This document shows, one piece after another, positions 17,250 to 26,600 of a DNA stretch of 33,484 nt. Every line of letters begins with the position of its first letter. Position 1 is the first letter of the stretch. Source of the DNA: an uncultured Megasphaera sp. (GTDB taxonomy: Bacteria; Bacillota; Negativicutes; Veillonellales; Megasphaeraceae); assembly GCA_900540735.1 (NCBI GenBank), contig UQHB01000029.1, positions 1-33,484 of the forward strand. Direction: 5' to 3'. Made by a program: the position numbers and the translations under genes. The notes beneath the pieces are model-generated. The model ran no database searches. It was not told where the DNA came from and saw nothing but the letters and a program-made list of their open reading frames with translations.

Positions 17250-19406
17250 TTATTCTTTTAACACATATCCACAAGCGCGGATACGGCCGTCTTCTTTTTC
17301 AAGATAGACCCCTTGGATTTCGGATGCAAAGCCTGGTAATTCATTGAGGCCTGCTTCAAGAGCCTGGAAATATTTCACCGCTGTCGACGACCACCGTTCG
17401 CCCGGCACGACGCAGAGGACTCCTGGCGGATAGGGCAAGGCTCCTTCGAGGGCTATACGGCCTTCTATTTCGTCAAGAGGCACTAATTCCCGCTGTCCCC
17501 GAATGAAGGCATACTGCGCTTCTTGCGGGCTCATGACGTATTCTGGGAAGTATTCCCGGCGGAAGAGCTTTTTCTGTAAATCTTTGACGTTCCGTGCTTT
17601 ATAGAAATCATGCATTTCCTGGCAAAGCTGCTGAATCGTGTAGCCTGCATAGCGCGACGGATGAGAGTTGTACACGCCGAGGAGGACTTCCTGCATAGGC
17701 ACGTCGTTGTCGACGAACCGTTCAAAACGCACGAGCTGGGACACGAGGAAGCGCAGTTTATTTTTGTTTTCTGCCGGCGTTAAGAGGAAAAGAATAGAAT
17801 TTAAATCGCATTTTTCCGGAATGACACCGTTGCCACGCAGATACGTAGCGAGAATATTGGCATGAATGCCCCAGTCTTCGTACTCGCCCGTTTCGGCATT
17901 AATCCCCGGTGTCGTCAAGAGCAATTTGCACGGGTCAATATGATATTGGTCCGGCCCATAGCCTTTAAAGGCATGCCATTTTGCCCCCGGTTCGAAGGTA
18001 AAGTACGCAATATCGTCAGCCATTTGGTCTGTATCGCCGTCTTGCCACGGTTTGCCATGGACGGTTGGTGCCACGAAAGGTTTAATGTAACGGCACCGGT
18101 TGAGAATGCTCTTACGCGCATCAATACCGAGTTTTACGCAGTCACGCCACATCTTCTTCCCTGCTTCACCGGCATGGATTTTGGCATTGACTGCAATGGT
18201 TGCAAACATAGGATAAAAGGGACTCGTCGACGCATTGGCCATAAAGGCATTGTTGAAGGTCTTGTGGTTGCAATAGCGCGCTTGGTCGTGAATATGATGG
18301 TCTTTCTTGTGAATCTGCGACGCCTGGGAGAAACCGGCCTGCTGTTTGTGCACCGATTGCGTTACTAGAATGCCCGGGTCGTCAGCATGTAAATCTAAGA
18401 GCAACGGGCTGCTGTCGCGGAGCATAGGAATGAACTGTTCATACCCAGCCCAGGCCGAATCAAAGAGAATATAATCGCAGAGATGGCCGATTTTTTCGAC
18501 GACGTACTTGGCATTATACAGGGTACCATCGTACGTATCGAGCTGAATGACAGCAAGGCGGAAAGGCCGTTCTTGTTTGGCTTTGACCGGATCGCGTTCA
18601 GCTGCGAGCTTGCGCAAGTACTCTTCATTAAAGCATTGCGCATCAATGCCGCCAATGAAACCGTACGGGTTGCGCGCCGTTTCGAGATACACCGGCGTAG
18701 CCCCTGCTTGCTGGAGCGCGCCAATGGCAACGGATTTATGGTTATTGCGGTCATAGAGGACTAAATCGCCTGGCGTGAGCAAGGCGTTGGTCACGACTTT
18801 GTTCGACGACGACGAGCCGTTGAGGACGAAATAGGTCTTATCCGCATGGAAGACTTTTGCTGCAAAGTCTTGGGCTTCTAAGGCCGGCCCTTCGTGAATG
18901 AGCAAATCCCCTAAGGTCACGTCAGCATTACAAATGTCGGACTGGAAAATATGAGGCCCATAGAAATCGTAAAGATAGCGTCCAGCTGGATGCTTTTTGA
19001 AAAACTCCCCGTCTTGATGGCCCGGGCAGTCAAAGGGGTTATTCTTTTCACTGACGTATTCTACAAGGTCTGCAAAGAACGGCGGCAAGACGAATTGCTC
19101 ATAATTGCTGGCAAGCCGTTCAGCCGTCGAAATACAGCGGCTCTTATTGACCATTTCTTCTGTAATAACTGCATCGACTTTGCCGACATATTGGTCCGGC
19201 AGCCGTTCGCCACCGGGCATGATGACCATAATGGGAATACCAAAGCCAGTAGCATCGATTTTTTCAATGAAATCAAAATCTTGGTCAGACAAGACGGCAA
19301 CGGCAACGTCTGTAAAGTCTGTCTGTTCTACAGGTACGATTTCTCGTTCACTGTCGACGAAGTAGTATTGTACGTCAAAACTGTAAGCTATCTTTAAATG
19401 TTTCAT
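17250..19406 (-). CDS. speC: Ornithine decarboxylase (SpeC/SpeF type, PLP fold-type I)
   Basis: The enzyme decarboxylates ornithine to putrescine in the cytosol. It is 718 aa, close to the roughly 711-732 of the enterobacterial enzymes. It has an N-terminal wing/receiver-like domain (about 1-105), a PLP core with VTQSVHKQQAGFSQ carrying Lys354, FDSAWAGYEQF, STSPFYP and FEPGAKWH, and the C-terminal domain with CDLNSILFLLTPAE and GALPYPPGVLCVVPGE. Those strings match SpeC/SpeF better than lysine or arginine decarboxylases. The ATG follows AAGGAG. It has its own promoter and lies immediately downstream of the arginine operon terminator, a natural drain for ornithine. Substrate is inferred from similarity; some relatives also take lysine. 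The choice between speC and speF is arbitrary here. Confidence 0.9.
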   Translation of the reverse strand: MKHLKIAYSFDVQYYFVDSEREIVPVEQTDFTDVAVAVLSDQDFDFIEKIDATGFGIPIMVIMPGGERLPDQYVGKVDAVITEEMVNKSRCISTAERLASNYEQFVLPPFFADLVEYVSEKNNPFDCPGHQDGEFFKKHPAGRYLYDFYGPHIFQSDICNADVTLGDLLIHEGPALEAQDFAAKVFHADKTYFVLNGSSSSNKVVTNALLTPGDLVLYDRNNHKSVAIGALQQAGATPVYLETARNPYGFIGGIDAQCFNEEYLRKLAAERDPVKAKQERPFRLAVIQLDTYDGTLYNAKYVVEKIGHLCDYILFDSAWAGYEQFIPMLRDSSPLLLDLHADDPGILVTQSVHKQQAGFSQASQIHKKDHHIHDQARYCNHKTFNNAFMANASTSPFYPMFATIAVNAKIHAGEAGKKMWRDCVKLGIDARKSILNRCRYIKPFVAPTVHGKPWQDGDTDQMADDIAYFTFEPGAKWHAFKGYGPDQYHIDPCKLLLTTPGINAETGEYEDWGIHANILATYLRGNGVIPEKCDLNSILFLLTPAENKNKLRFLVSQLVRFERFVDNDVPMQEVLLGVYNSHPSRYAGYTIQQLCQEMHDFYKARNVKDLQKKLFRREYFPEYVMSPQEAQYAFIRGQRELVPLDEIEGRIALEGALPYPPGVLCVVPGERWSSTAVKYFQALEAGLNELPGFASEIQGVYLEKEDGRIRACGYVLKE

Positions 19407-19469
19407 GTGTGTCTCTCCTTATCCTCTTCCTTTTCTTTGTAAATACAATGGGTAATAAAGTATAGACTT

Positions 19470-19498
19470 ATTGTAAGCAAAAACGGGTGCAATAGCAA
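19470..19498 (-). promoter_or_regulatory. Ornithine decarboxylase promoter
   Basis: TTGCTA (19498-19493) and TACAAT (19475-19470) are 17 bases apart. The leader is about 55 bases, with no recognisable ARG box or ornithine-sensing leader peptide. Confidence 0.65.
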
Positions 19499-19510
19499 GT
19501 TAAAAAAATG

Positions 19511-19546
19511 AAAAAAATCCGCTAGAGACAAGTGCCTCTAACGGAT
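19511..19546 (-). terminator. Terminator of the arginine operon (after argD)
   Basis: The stem ATCCGCTAGAG (19517-19527) pairs with CTCTAACGGAT (19536-19546) with one mismatch, followed by T7 on minus (19517-19511). Confidence 0.9.
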
Positions 19547-19560
19547 AGATAGACCATATG

Positions 19561-20739
19561 TTATTGTTTCTGTGCGGCAATAATAGGTTTGACTTTGGCA
19601 ATGCCTTCTTTGAGTTCATCCCAAGGAATGTTGAGAGGCGGCAAGAGACGTAATAAGCCGTTTGCCGTGAGGACGAGGACACCGTCATCGATGCACGCGT
19701 TGACGACAGGCAAGAGGTCGACTTTTAATTTAACGCCAATCATGAGGCCCATACCGGAAATGTAATCTACATTATCCAAGGAGCCTAATTCTTCGCGAAT
19801 GTATTCACCTTTCTTCGTAACTTCGTCGAGGAGGGCATCATCAATACGGTCAATAATGGAAATGCCGCCAGCAGCGCAAAGGGGATTGCCGCCGAAGGTC
19901 GAGCCATGGCTGTGGTCAGTCAAAGCATGCTGGCACGATTCAGCAAACATCGTCGCACCGAGGGGCAAGCCACCGCCAATGCCTTTGGCTGTAGAAACGA
20001 TGTCCGGATGAATGCCGTAATTCATGTATGCGTAGAGTTTACCAGTACGGCCATTGCCAGTCTGGACTTCGTCGACGAGCAAGAGAATGTCGTGTTCTTT
20101 AGCGTACGCTGCAACGTCTTGGACGAACTGTTTATCTAAGGGATGGACACCGCCTTCGCCTTGGACCATTTCCATCATGATAGCGCAGACGTTGTTTTCT
20201 TCGCACAGTTTCTTGACAGAAGCAAAGTTATCCGGTTCTGCATAGACAAAGCCCGGCAAGAAGGGACCGAAATCTTCATGGAGCGAATCTTGGCCGCAAG
20301 CCGTGAGCGTTGCCATGGTCCGGCCATGGAAGCTGTTTTTCAAGGTAATGATGGTGTAGCGATTGTCGCCATATTTATCGTGCGAATATTTCCGCGCTGC
20401 TTTAATGGCGCATTCGTTAGATTCAGCACCAGAGTTGGAGAAAAAGACTTTCTTCATTCCTGTTTTTTCACAGAGCTTTTTCGCCAAAATGACTTGCGGT
20501 TCTGTGTAGAACACGTTGGAAATGTGGCTGAGTTTGTCGAGCTGTGCTTCGACTGCTTTTTTCCATACGTCATCGCAAACACCAAAAATATTGACAGCAA
20601 TACCGGCACTGAGGTCGATATATTTCTTACCGTTTACGTCATACAAGACCGAGCCTTTACCGTGGTCTAAGACGGCGTTGAGCCGATTGTAGACGTTGAC
20701 GATATATTCCTTATCCATTGCTTTAAAATTCATAGCCAT
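19561..20739 (-). CDS. argD: Acetylornithine aminotransferase
   Basis: The enzyme converts N-acetylglutamate semialdehyde to N-acetylornithine with glutamate as amino donor; many relatives also serve lysine synthesis. The 392-aa class III aminotransferase has SNSGAESNECAIKAAR (101-116), FHGRT (137-141), LVDEVQTGNGRTG (221-233) and PLP Lys252 in STAKGIGGGLPLGA. ATG 20739 lies nine bases after GGGAGG. It is the last gene of argC-J'-B-D, with a small hairpin in the 57-base gap from argB, and ends before a strong terminator. Confidence 0.95.
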   Translation of the reverse strand: MAMNFKAMDKEYIVNVYNRLNAVLDHGKGSVLYDVNGKKYIDLSAGIAVNIFGVCDDVWKKAVEAQLDKLSHISNVFYTEPQVILAKKLCEKTGMKKVFFSNSGAESNECAIKAARKYSHDKYGDNRYTIITLKNSFHGRTMATLTACGQDSLHEDFGPFLPGFVYAEPDNFASVKKLCEENNVCAIMMEMVQGEGGVHPLDKQFVQDVAAYAKEHDILLLVDEVQTGNGRTGKLYAYMNYGIHPDIVSTAKGIGGGLPLGATMFAESCQHALTDHSHGSTFGGNPLCAAGGISIIDRIDDALLDEVTKKGEYIREELGSLDNVDYISGMGLMIGVKLKVDLLPVVNACIDDGVLVLTANGLLRLLPPLNIPWDELKEGIAKVKPIIAAQKQ

Positions 20740-20761
20740 TACTATATGCCTCCCTATGTAT

Positions 20762-20784
20762 AAAAGGGCACTTGATTAGTGCCC
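20762..20784 (-). other. Intercistronic hairpin between argB and argD
   Basis: A perfect 6-bp stem, GGGCAC (20766-20771) and GTGCCC (20779-20784), has a 7-base loop and is followed by only T4 on minus. It looks like a weak terminator or an mRNA processing or stability element that could lower argD expression. Confidence 0.5.
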
Positions 20785-20796
20785 GTATTGCTTTTA

Positions 20797-21714
20797 TTAT
20801 ATCGCAACATACCGCGTTGTGGAATAGTGACCGACAAACATGGTCCCTAACCCTTCTTCTGTCAGTAATTCAATTAAAATGGAGTGCGGCACTGTGCCGT
20901 TAATGATAAATACGCGCTTTACGCCTTCGCGGATTGCGTCGGTGCAGCACTGGACTTTCGGAATCATGCCGCCAGCAATGATGCCTTCTTTTTCCAGTTC
21001 ATCTGCCTGTTCGAGGGTAATATCCGTAATGAGCGTATTGGGATCATCTTTATCACGGAGGACACCGTCAATGTCAGTCATAGCAATCATACATTCTGCA
21101 TTGAGGGCACCGGCGATTTTCGATGCTGCTGTATCGGCATTGATGTTGTACGACTGACCTTTCATGTCTGTACCAACCGTAGCAATGACCGGGATGTAGC
21201 CTTTATCGAGGTTATCTTGGATGATGGACACATCGATATCGACGATTTTACCGACATAGCCCAGTTCATCACTCTGTTTGCAGACTTTAATCATCTGGTC
21301 ATCAAGGCCACAAAGACCGATAGCTTTACCGCCAATCATGCCGATGAGATTGACCAAGTCTTTATTGACCTGACCGGCTAAGACCATTTGCACGACTTTC
21401 ATCGTTTCTTCGTCCGTTACGCGCAGGCCGTTTAAGAACTTCGATTCTACACCGATTTTATTTAAGACTTCTTTAATGTGCGGGCCGCCACCATGGACTA
21501 AGACGACTTTGACACCAATGAGGCGTAATAAGACTAAGTCACGCATAACAGACTTACGCAGCTCTTCATTAATCATGGCATTGCCGCCGTATTTGACGAC
21601 GACGATTTTACCGCTGTACCGTTTGATGTACGGCAAGGCATTGACCAAAATCTGGGCTTTCTGTGTATTTGTAATATTTAAATCATCAGGGAACACTGCT
21701 TTTCTTTCAAACAT
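20797..21714 (-). CDS. argB: Acetylglutamate kinase
   Basis: The enzyme phosphorylates N-acetylglutamate, usually the arginine-inhibited step. The 305-aa amino acid kinase fold has VVVKYGGNAM near 38-47 and VLVHGGGPHI near 75-84, and the NADTAASKIAGAL segment that binds substrate. The N-terminal extension (MFERKAVFPDDLNITNTQ) before the first strand resembles the helix found in arginine-sensitive hexameric kinases, so feedback inhibition is plausible. ATG 21714 follows GGAGG. It lies 30 bases after the argJ-like stop within the arginine operon. Confidence 0.96.
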   Translation of the reverse strand: MFERKAVFPDDLNITNTQKAQILVNALPYIKRYSGKIVVVKYGGNAMINEELRKSVMRDLVLLRLIGVKVVLVHGGGPHIKEVLNKIGVESKFLNGLRVTDEETMKVVQMVLAGQVNKDLVNLIGMIGGKAIGLCGLDDQMIKVCKQSDELGYVGKIVDIDVSIIQDNLDKGYIPVIATVGTDMKGQSYNINADTAASKIAGALNAECMIAMTDIDGVLRDKDDPNTLITDITLEQADELEKEGIIAGGMIPKVQCCTDAIREGVKRVFIINGTVPHSILIELLTEEGLGTMFVGHYSTTRYVAI

Positions 21715-21744
21715 GAATCCATTCCTCCATTAGTTGTGGTCTAG

Positions 21745-22464
21745 TTAAATGACATGTTGCAACGCCTTTTGAAAGCCTGCGTCTTCTAATACGTGCGCCA
21801 TCCCTTCGGTCAGGGCTGCATCACTGAATGCTGTGCCAGAAGCACCATTAGCCATGACGACGATAACATACCCTTCCAGGCCAAAGACCTGTTTACACTG
21901 GCTGAGGGCTCGTTCCACTTGGGCTGTCGTCACGTCGCTGTCAGTCGTCATGACGCAAATCCCCGGTTGCTGGCGCGTACCGTCTGCAGCCATAGCACAC
22001 ATGGTGGCTTTCCCATTGTCGAAAGACGCTGTACTATACGTAACGTCGCCCAGCGTATCAATGACTTTGCCTACGGCTTCACATTGGTCGGTATGGCACA
22101 CAGCCAGTAAATTCTGCAAGCTTTGCACGACCAGAGAAGGTCTAAAAAATTGGCCGCCCATACCGCACGCAATGAACTGCACGTCCGTCCGTTGGCACTG
22201 TAAATGGTACGCTGCAGCGTCGCAAATTTCTGTCGTAATTTCGGCTCCACGCACGCCTTCCGGCAAGGCTACGCCATGATGCAAGAGGACTGCTTTGCCG
22301 TGCTGCGCCGTCCGTTGCTGTGGTGTGTCCATTACGATGGCACAGTCCGTCGTACTCGTGAGCAAGGCCAAGTCCAATTTTACACGGCTGCGGCATACAC
22401 CGCAATACGTGCCGCCTGCAGCAAAGCCGCTGGGAAGACCAGAAGATATGTCATGCTGTTTCAT
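21745..22464 (-). CDS. Degenerate, half-length ArgJ-like protein
   Basis: The 239-aa protein sits exactly where argJ (ornithine acetyltransferase) belongs, between argC and argB. Collinear echoes of ArgJ are visible. SGLPSGFAAGGTYCGV and KLDLALLTS (7-37) resemble the ArgJ N-terminus. QFIACGMGGQFFRPSLVV (96-113) stands where the VASTGVIG oxyanion region should be. AMAADGTRQQPG-ICVMTTDSD (158-177) resembles KGSGMI-PNMATML-ITTDA but lacks the MATML piece with the cleavage/nucleophile Thr. VIVVMANGASG (200-210) matches the LLLANGAAG strand, after which the usual last about 130 residues are absent. ArgJ is normally about 400 aa. The frame is open, has a ribosome site and is tightly packed, so it looks expressed. 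Acetyltransferase activity seems unlikely; a regulatory or scaffold role, or decay, are options. The ArgJ relationship is my motif-level inference. Confidence 0.6.
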   Translation of the reverse strand: MKQHDISSGLPSGFAAGGTYCGVCRSRVKLDLALLTSTTDCAIVMDTPQQRTAQHGKAVLLHHGVALPEGVRGAEITTEICDAAAYHLQCQRTDVQFIACGMGGQFFRPSLVVQSLQNLLAVCHTDQCEAVGKVIDTLGDVTYSTASFDNGKATMCAMAADGTRQQPGICVMTTDSDVTTAQVERALSQCKQVFGLEGYVIVVMANGASGTAFSDAALTEGMAHVLEDAGFQKALQHVI

Positions 22465-22483
22465 CGTAATGCCACCTTTCTCC

Positions 22484-23431
22484 TTATTTGGATAAATTCA
22501 AGCCTGTTGCCGGGTCGAGGCCGAGCATAATATTCATATTCTGAATGGCTGCGCCTGAAGCACCTTTGCCAAGATTATCAAAGAGTGCCGTAACAGCAAC
22601 GCGTTTTTCATTGCCCGTAACGATAATCTGCATATCATCGTAGCCGCTCATGGCATTAGCCGCAATGAAGCCGCCTTTATCTTCGCCAAAAGGCAAGACG
22701 TGAATGAACTGGCTGTCTTCATAATGGCTGTATAAGACCTGCCAAATCGCGTCGGCATCAGCATCGCCGCTGAGAAACGCCGTGACGATAGGCACCATGA
22801 CTTCCATGCCGCTGTAGTAATTGGCAACGACTGGCGAGAAGTTCGGTTCGTAATCGAGACCCGTGTTGGCTACGATTTCCGGTAAATGTTTATGTTTCTG
22901 CGAAAGACCGTATTGGCGCGGTGCCTGTAATTCTGTCGGCAAGGGAGTTGCTTCGTACTGGGCAATCATCTTTTTACCGCCGCCGCTATAGCCCGTAATG
23001 GACACGGCTGATACAGGATAATCTGGTTCCATCAAGCCGACTTGTACGAGCGGTTCGACGAGAGCAATGACACCGGTTGCATGGCAGCCAGGATTAGCTA
23101 CGCGAGCACTTTCAGCAATGAGCTTCGGCTGTTCCAGTGTCAATTCCGGGAAGCCATAAACCCAACCGTCAGCTGTGCGATGCGCCGTCGACGTGTCGAT
23201 AATCCGTACATCGCAGTCTTTAGCGATTTCTACGGCTTCTTTTGCTGCCGGATCCGGCAAGCATAAGAAAGCAATGTCTGCTTCTTTCATGCACGCCTGA
23301 ATGGCATCGGGGTCTTTCCGTTTATCGTCCGCAATAGGAACTAACTGAATGTCGTCCCGTTCTTGTAACCGTTCATGAATGCGAAGGCCTGTGGTCCCTT
23401 CGTGTCCGTCGATGAATACTTTTGTTTTCAC
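22484..23431 (-). CDS. argC: N-acetyl-gamma-glutamyl-phosphate reductase, short (type 2) form
   Basis: The enzyme reduces N-acetylglutamyl phosphate to the semialdehyde with NADPH. The 315-aa protein is of the less common short ArgC class: FIDGHEGTTGLRI (6-18) for nucleotide binding, Cys116 in VANPGCHATG, and SITGYSGGGKKMI. The start is GTG at 23431, with TAGGAG about ten bases upstream; no better ATG is available. It is the first gene of the arginine operon, about 65 bases after a strong promoter overlapped by ARG boxes. The next gene starts 19 bases after its stop. Confidence 0.93.
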   Translation of the reverse strand: MKTKVFIDGHEGTTGLRIHERLQERDDIQLVPIADDKRKDPDAIQACMKEADIAFLCLPDPAAKEAVEIAKDCDVRIIDTSTAHRTADGWVYGFPELTLEQPKLIAESARVANPGCHATGVIALVEPLVQVGLMEPDYPVSAVSITGYSGGGKKMIAQYEATPLPTELQAPRQYGLSQKHKHLPEIVANTGLDYEPNFSPVVANYYSGMEVMVPIVTAFLSGDADADAIWQVLYSHYEDSQFIHVLPFGEDKGGFIAANAMSGYDDMQIIVTGNEKRVAVTALFDNLGKGASGAAIQNMNIMLGLDPATGLNLSK

Positions 23432-23484
23432 TGTATGTCCACTCCTATAGTTAAAATAGTTTCGTCTGTCTTTGGTAGTGCATA

Positions 23485-23528
23485 ATTGAATTTTTATTCA
23501 TTATAGGTGTATTTTAATATTTTGTCAA
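23485..23528 (-). promoter_or_regulatory. Arginine operon promoter with paired ARG boxes
   Basis: On minus, TTGACA (23528-23523) and TATAAT (23505-23500) are exactly 17 bases apart. A perfect ARG-box core, TGAATTTTTATTCA (23487-23500), abuts and overlaps the -10. A weaker box, TGTATTTTAATATT (23508-23521, 10 of 14), lies in the spacer, centred 21 bp away, giving the classic two-box ArgR/AhrC operator. Repression by arginine is inferred; argR is not in the window. Confidence 0.88.
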
Positions 23529-23604
23529 GGTTTTTCATTAGACTTTTACGTAAAAATACCATATCTCTATATCTATATGGTTAATCATGCATTCTATTTG
23601 TATA

Positions 23605-23639
23605 TAAAGAAAAGCAGCCTCTCACGAGAGAGACTGCTT
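23605..23639 (-). terminator. Terminator of the pyrB-carB operon
   Basis: A 12-bp stem with one mismatch, AAGCAGCCTCTC (23612-23623) and GAGAGACTGCTT (23628-23639), is followed on minus by TTTTCTTT. It separates carB from the arginine operon promoter. Confidence 0.88.
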
Positions 23640-23662
23640 CTATATGAGAATTGCTTCTCTAT

Positions 23663-26600
23663 TTATTTATCTAAATCATAATCCTGTAATGCTGCGACGT
23701 GATGATAGCCGTTCTGTTTGCCTTTATTAGCAAAGACGCGGAGTACTTCACGTGCTGTATCGAGGGATGTAAGGCACGGTACAGCCAATTCTACAGCCAT
23801 ACGACGGAGGTTAAAGCCATCCCGTTCCGGATGTTTGCCGTAGGTCAGCGTATTGAGGACGAGGTCGATTTTGCCAGCTTTAATGAGGGTAGCAATGTTT
23901 TCACCTTTTTCGTGAATCTTTTTGACGACGTCGACTTTCATGCCTTTTTCCGTGAAGAATTCGCCAGTCCCTTCGGTTGCAATAATATGGTAGCCCAATT
24001 CCTGGAAACCTTCAGCGAGCTGGTATGCTTCTTCTTTATCGCGGTCAGCAACGGTGACGAGAATCGTACCGCCTGCAGGGATACGCATTTTCGCGCCGTT
24101 AACGGCTTTATAGAGGGCTTCAGAATAGGTTTTACCAATACCCATAACTTCGCCAGTCGATTTCATTTCCGGCCCTAAGGCGATTTCGGCAAGGCCAATC
24201 TTACTGAACGAGAAGACTGGTGCTTTCGCTGCAACGTGCGGTTTATTCGGCATTAAGCCACTGCCGTAGCCCATATCTTTGAGGGTTTCGCCAAGGGCGA
24301 TACGCGTTGCAATTTCGACGATAGGCACGTGCGTAACTTTGCTGAGGAACGGCACTGTACGGCTCGAACGGGGGTTAACTTCGATGATGTAAAGCTTGCC
24401 GCGGGAAACGACGAACTGAATGTTGACGGAACCTTTGACACCGAGTTCGAGGGAAATGCGTGTCGTGTAATCGACGATTTGGTCAATCATTTCCTGGTCG
24501 AGGTGCTGTGGCGGATAGACGGCGATGGAGTCACCAGAGTGGACACCGGCACGTTCTACTTGTTCCATAATGCCCGGAATGTAAACGTCTGTACCGTCGG
24601 CAATGGCGTCGACTTCGACTTCACGGCCAACCATGTATTCGTCGATGAGGATTGGATGGTCAGGGGACGCGATAACGGCTTCACGGAGATACCGTTCCAA
24701 TTCTTTTTCATTGTACACGATTTCCATAGCCCGGCCGCCGAGGACGTAAGACGGACGAACGATGAGCGGGAAGACTAATTCTTGCGATACTTTCATCGCT
24801 TCTTTATCGCTCGTTGCGATACGGCCATCAGGACGAGGAATGTTTAATTTCTGTAAGACTTCGTCAAACCGTTCGCGGTCTTCAGCGCGGTCCATACCGT
24901 CGACAGATGTACCAAGGACTTTTACGCCTCGTTTTGCGAGCGGTGCTGCTAAGTTGATAGCCGTCTGGCCACCAAACTGGCAAATAACGCCGATTGGTTT
25001 TTCTTTTTCAATGACGTTCATTACATCTTCTACCGTAAGCGGTTCAAAGTAGAGGCTGTCTGATGTATCGAAGTCTGTACTTACTGTTTCCGGGTTGTTA
25101 TTGACAATAATGCTGTTGTACCCTGCTTTGCGAAGAGCCCAAGCGGAGTGAACCGAGCAGTAGTCAAATTCGATACCCTGACCGATACGAATCGGGCCGG
25201 AACCGACGACGACGACACTCTTGTCACCTAAGGGGCGCACATCGTCTTCTGTAGCGTAGCAAGAATAGTAGTACGGCGTTTCTGCTTCAAATTCAGCAGC
25301 GCATGTATCAACCATCTTGAAGGTTGGTTCAATGTTATGTTCTTTACGGAAAGCCAAGACTTCTTCTTCTGTTTTGCCAACGAAACCAGCAATGACTTTA
25401 TCAGGCATGCTGTATTTCTTTGCTACGCGAATAGCATCTTCGTTCATGCCGTTTGCTTTGAGGGCATGTTCGAGATTGACAATGTCTTTGAGTTTATTGA
25501 GGAACCATAAATCGTAACCTGTAATGTGGTGAATTTTTTCTTCGCTAATGCCAAGGCGGAGAGCCTGCATGACGACGAAGAGGCGTTCATCATCTTGTTT
25601 CGACAAGAGTTCTGCAATTTCGATAATCGATTTGTTTTCGAGTTTCTTTAAGGAAATGTAGTTGACGCCGATTTCGAGGGAGCGAACGGCTTTGAGGAGT
25701 GCCCCTTCAAAGGTCCGGTCGATGGCCATGACTTCGCCTGTCGCTTTCATCTGCGTGCCGAGAGTACGGTCAGCAAGAGCGAATTTTTCAAAAGGCCAAC
25801 GGGGGAATTTAACGACGCAGTAGTCGAGGGTCGGTTCAAAGCAAGCCGTCGTTTTCCCAGTTACAGCGTTCGTAATCTGGTCGAGCGTGAGACCTGTTGC
25901 AACTTTCGCAGCAACTTTAGCAATCGGATATCCTGTTGCTTTCGAAGCCAATGCGGACGAACGGCTAACACGCGGGTTAACTTCGATAACGTAGTATTTA
26001 TTCGTGTTCGGGTCGAGGGCATACTGTACGTTGCAGCCCCCTTCGATTTTCAGGCGGCGAATAATAGCGAGCGATGCAGTCCGGAGCATTTGGTACTGAA
26101 TATCGTTTAATGTCTGGCTCGGTGCCACGACGATAGAGTCACCGGTGTGGACACCGACAGGGTCGATGTTTTCCATGTTGCAGACGATGATGCAGTTGTC
26201 TGCTTTATCGCGCATGACTTCGTATTCGATTTCTTTCCAGCCAGCAACAGACCGTTCGACGAGAATCTGATGAATCGGACTGAGTTTTAAGCCACGCGTT
26301 GCAATGGCGTAGAGTTCTTCTTCAGTCTTAGCAATGCCGCCGCCCGTACCACCAAGGGTAAAGGCCGGACGAACGATAATCGGATAACCAATGCGGTCTG
26401 CAAAGTCGACAGCAGATTGCACGTCTTCAAAAATATCACTTTCCGGTACAGGCTGGTTAATGTCTTCCATAGCCTTTTTGAAGAGTTCCCGGTCTTCTGC
26501 TTCTTCAATAGACGAAAGGTGTGTACCCAATAAGGTAACGTTGTATTTTTCAAGAACGCCGGCTTTAGCCAGTTCTACAGCCATATTCAGGCCGACCTGA

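Noticed and set aside
19407..19510. Lysine riboswitch or SpeF-type ornithine-sensing leader before the decarboxylase
   Set aside because: The leader from the promoter is only about 55 bases, with no conserved riboswitch elements and no leader peptide rich in basic codons.
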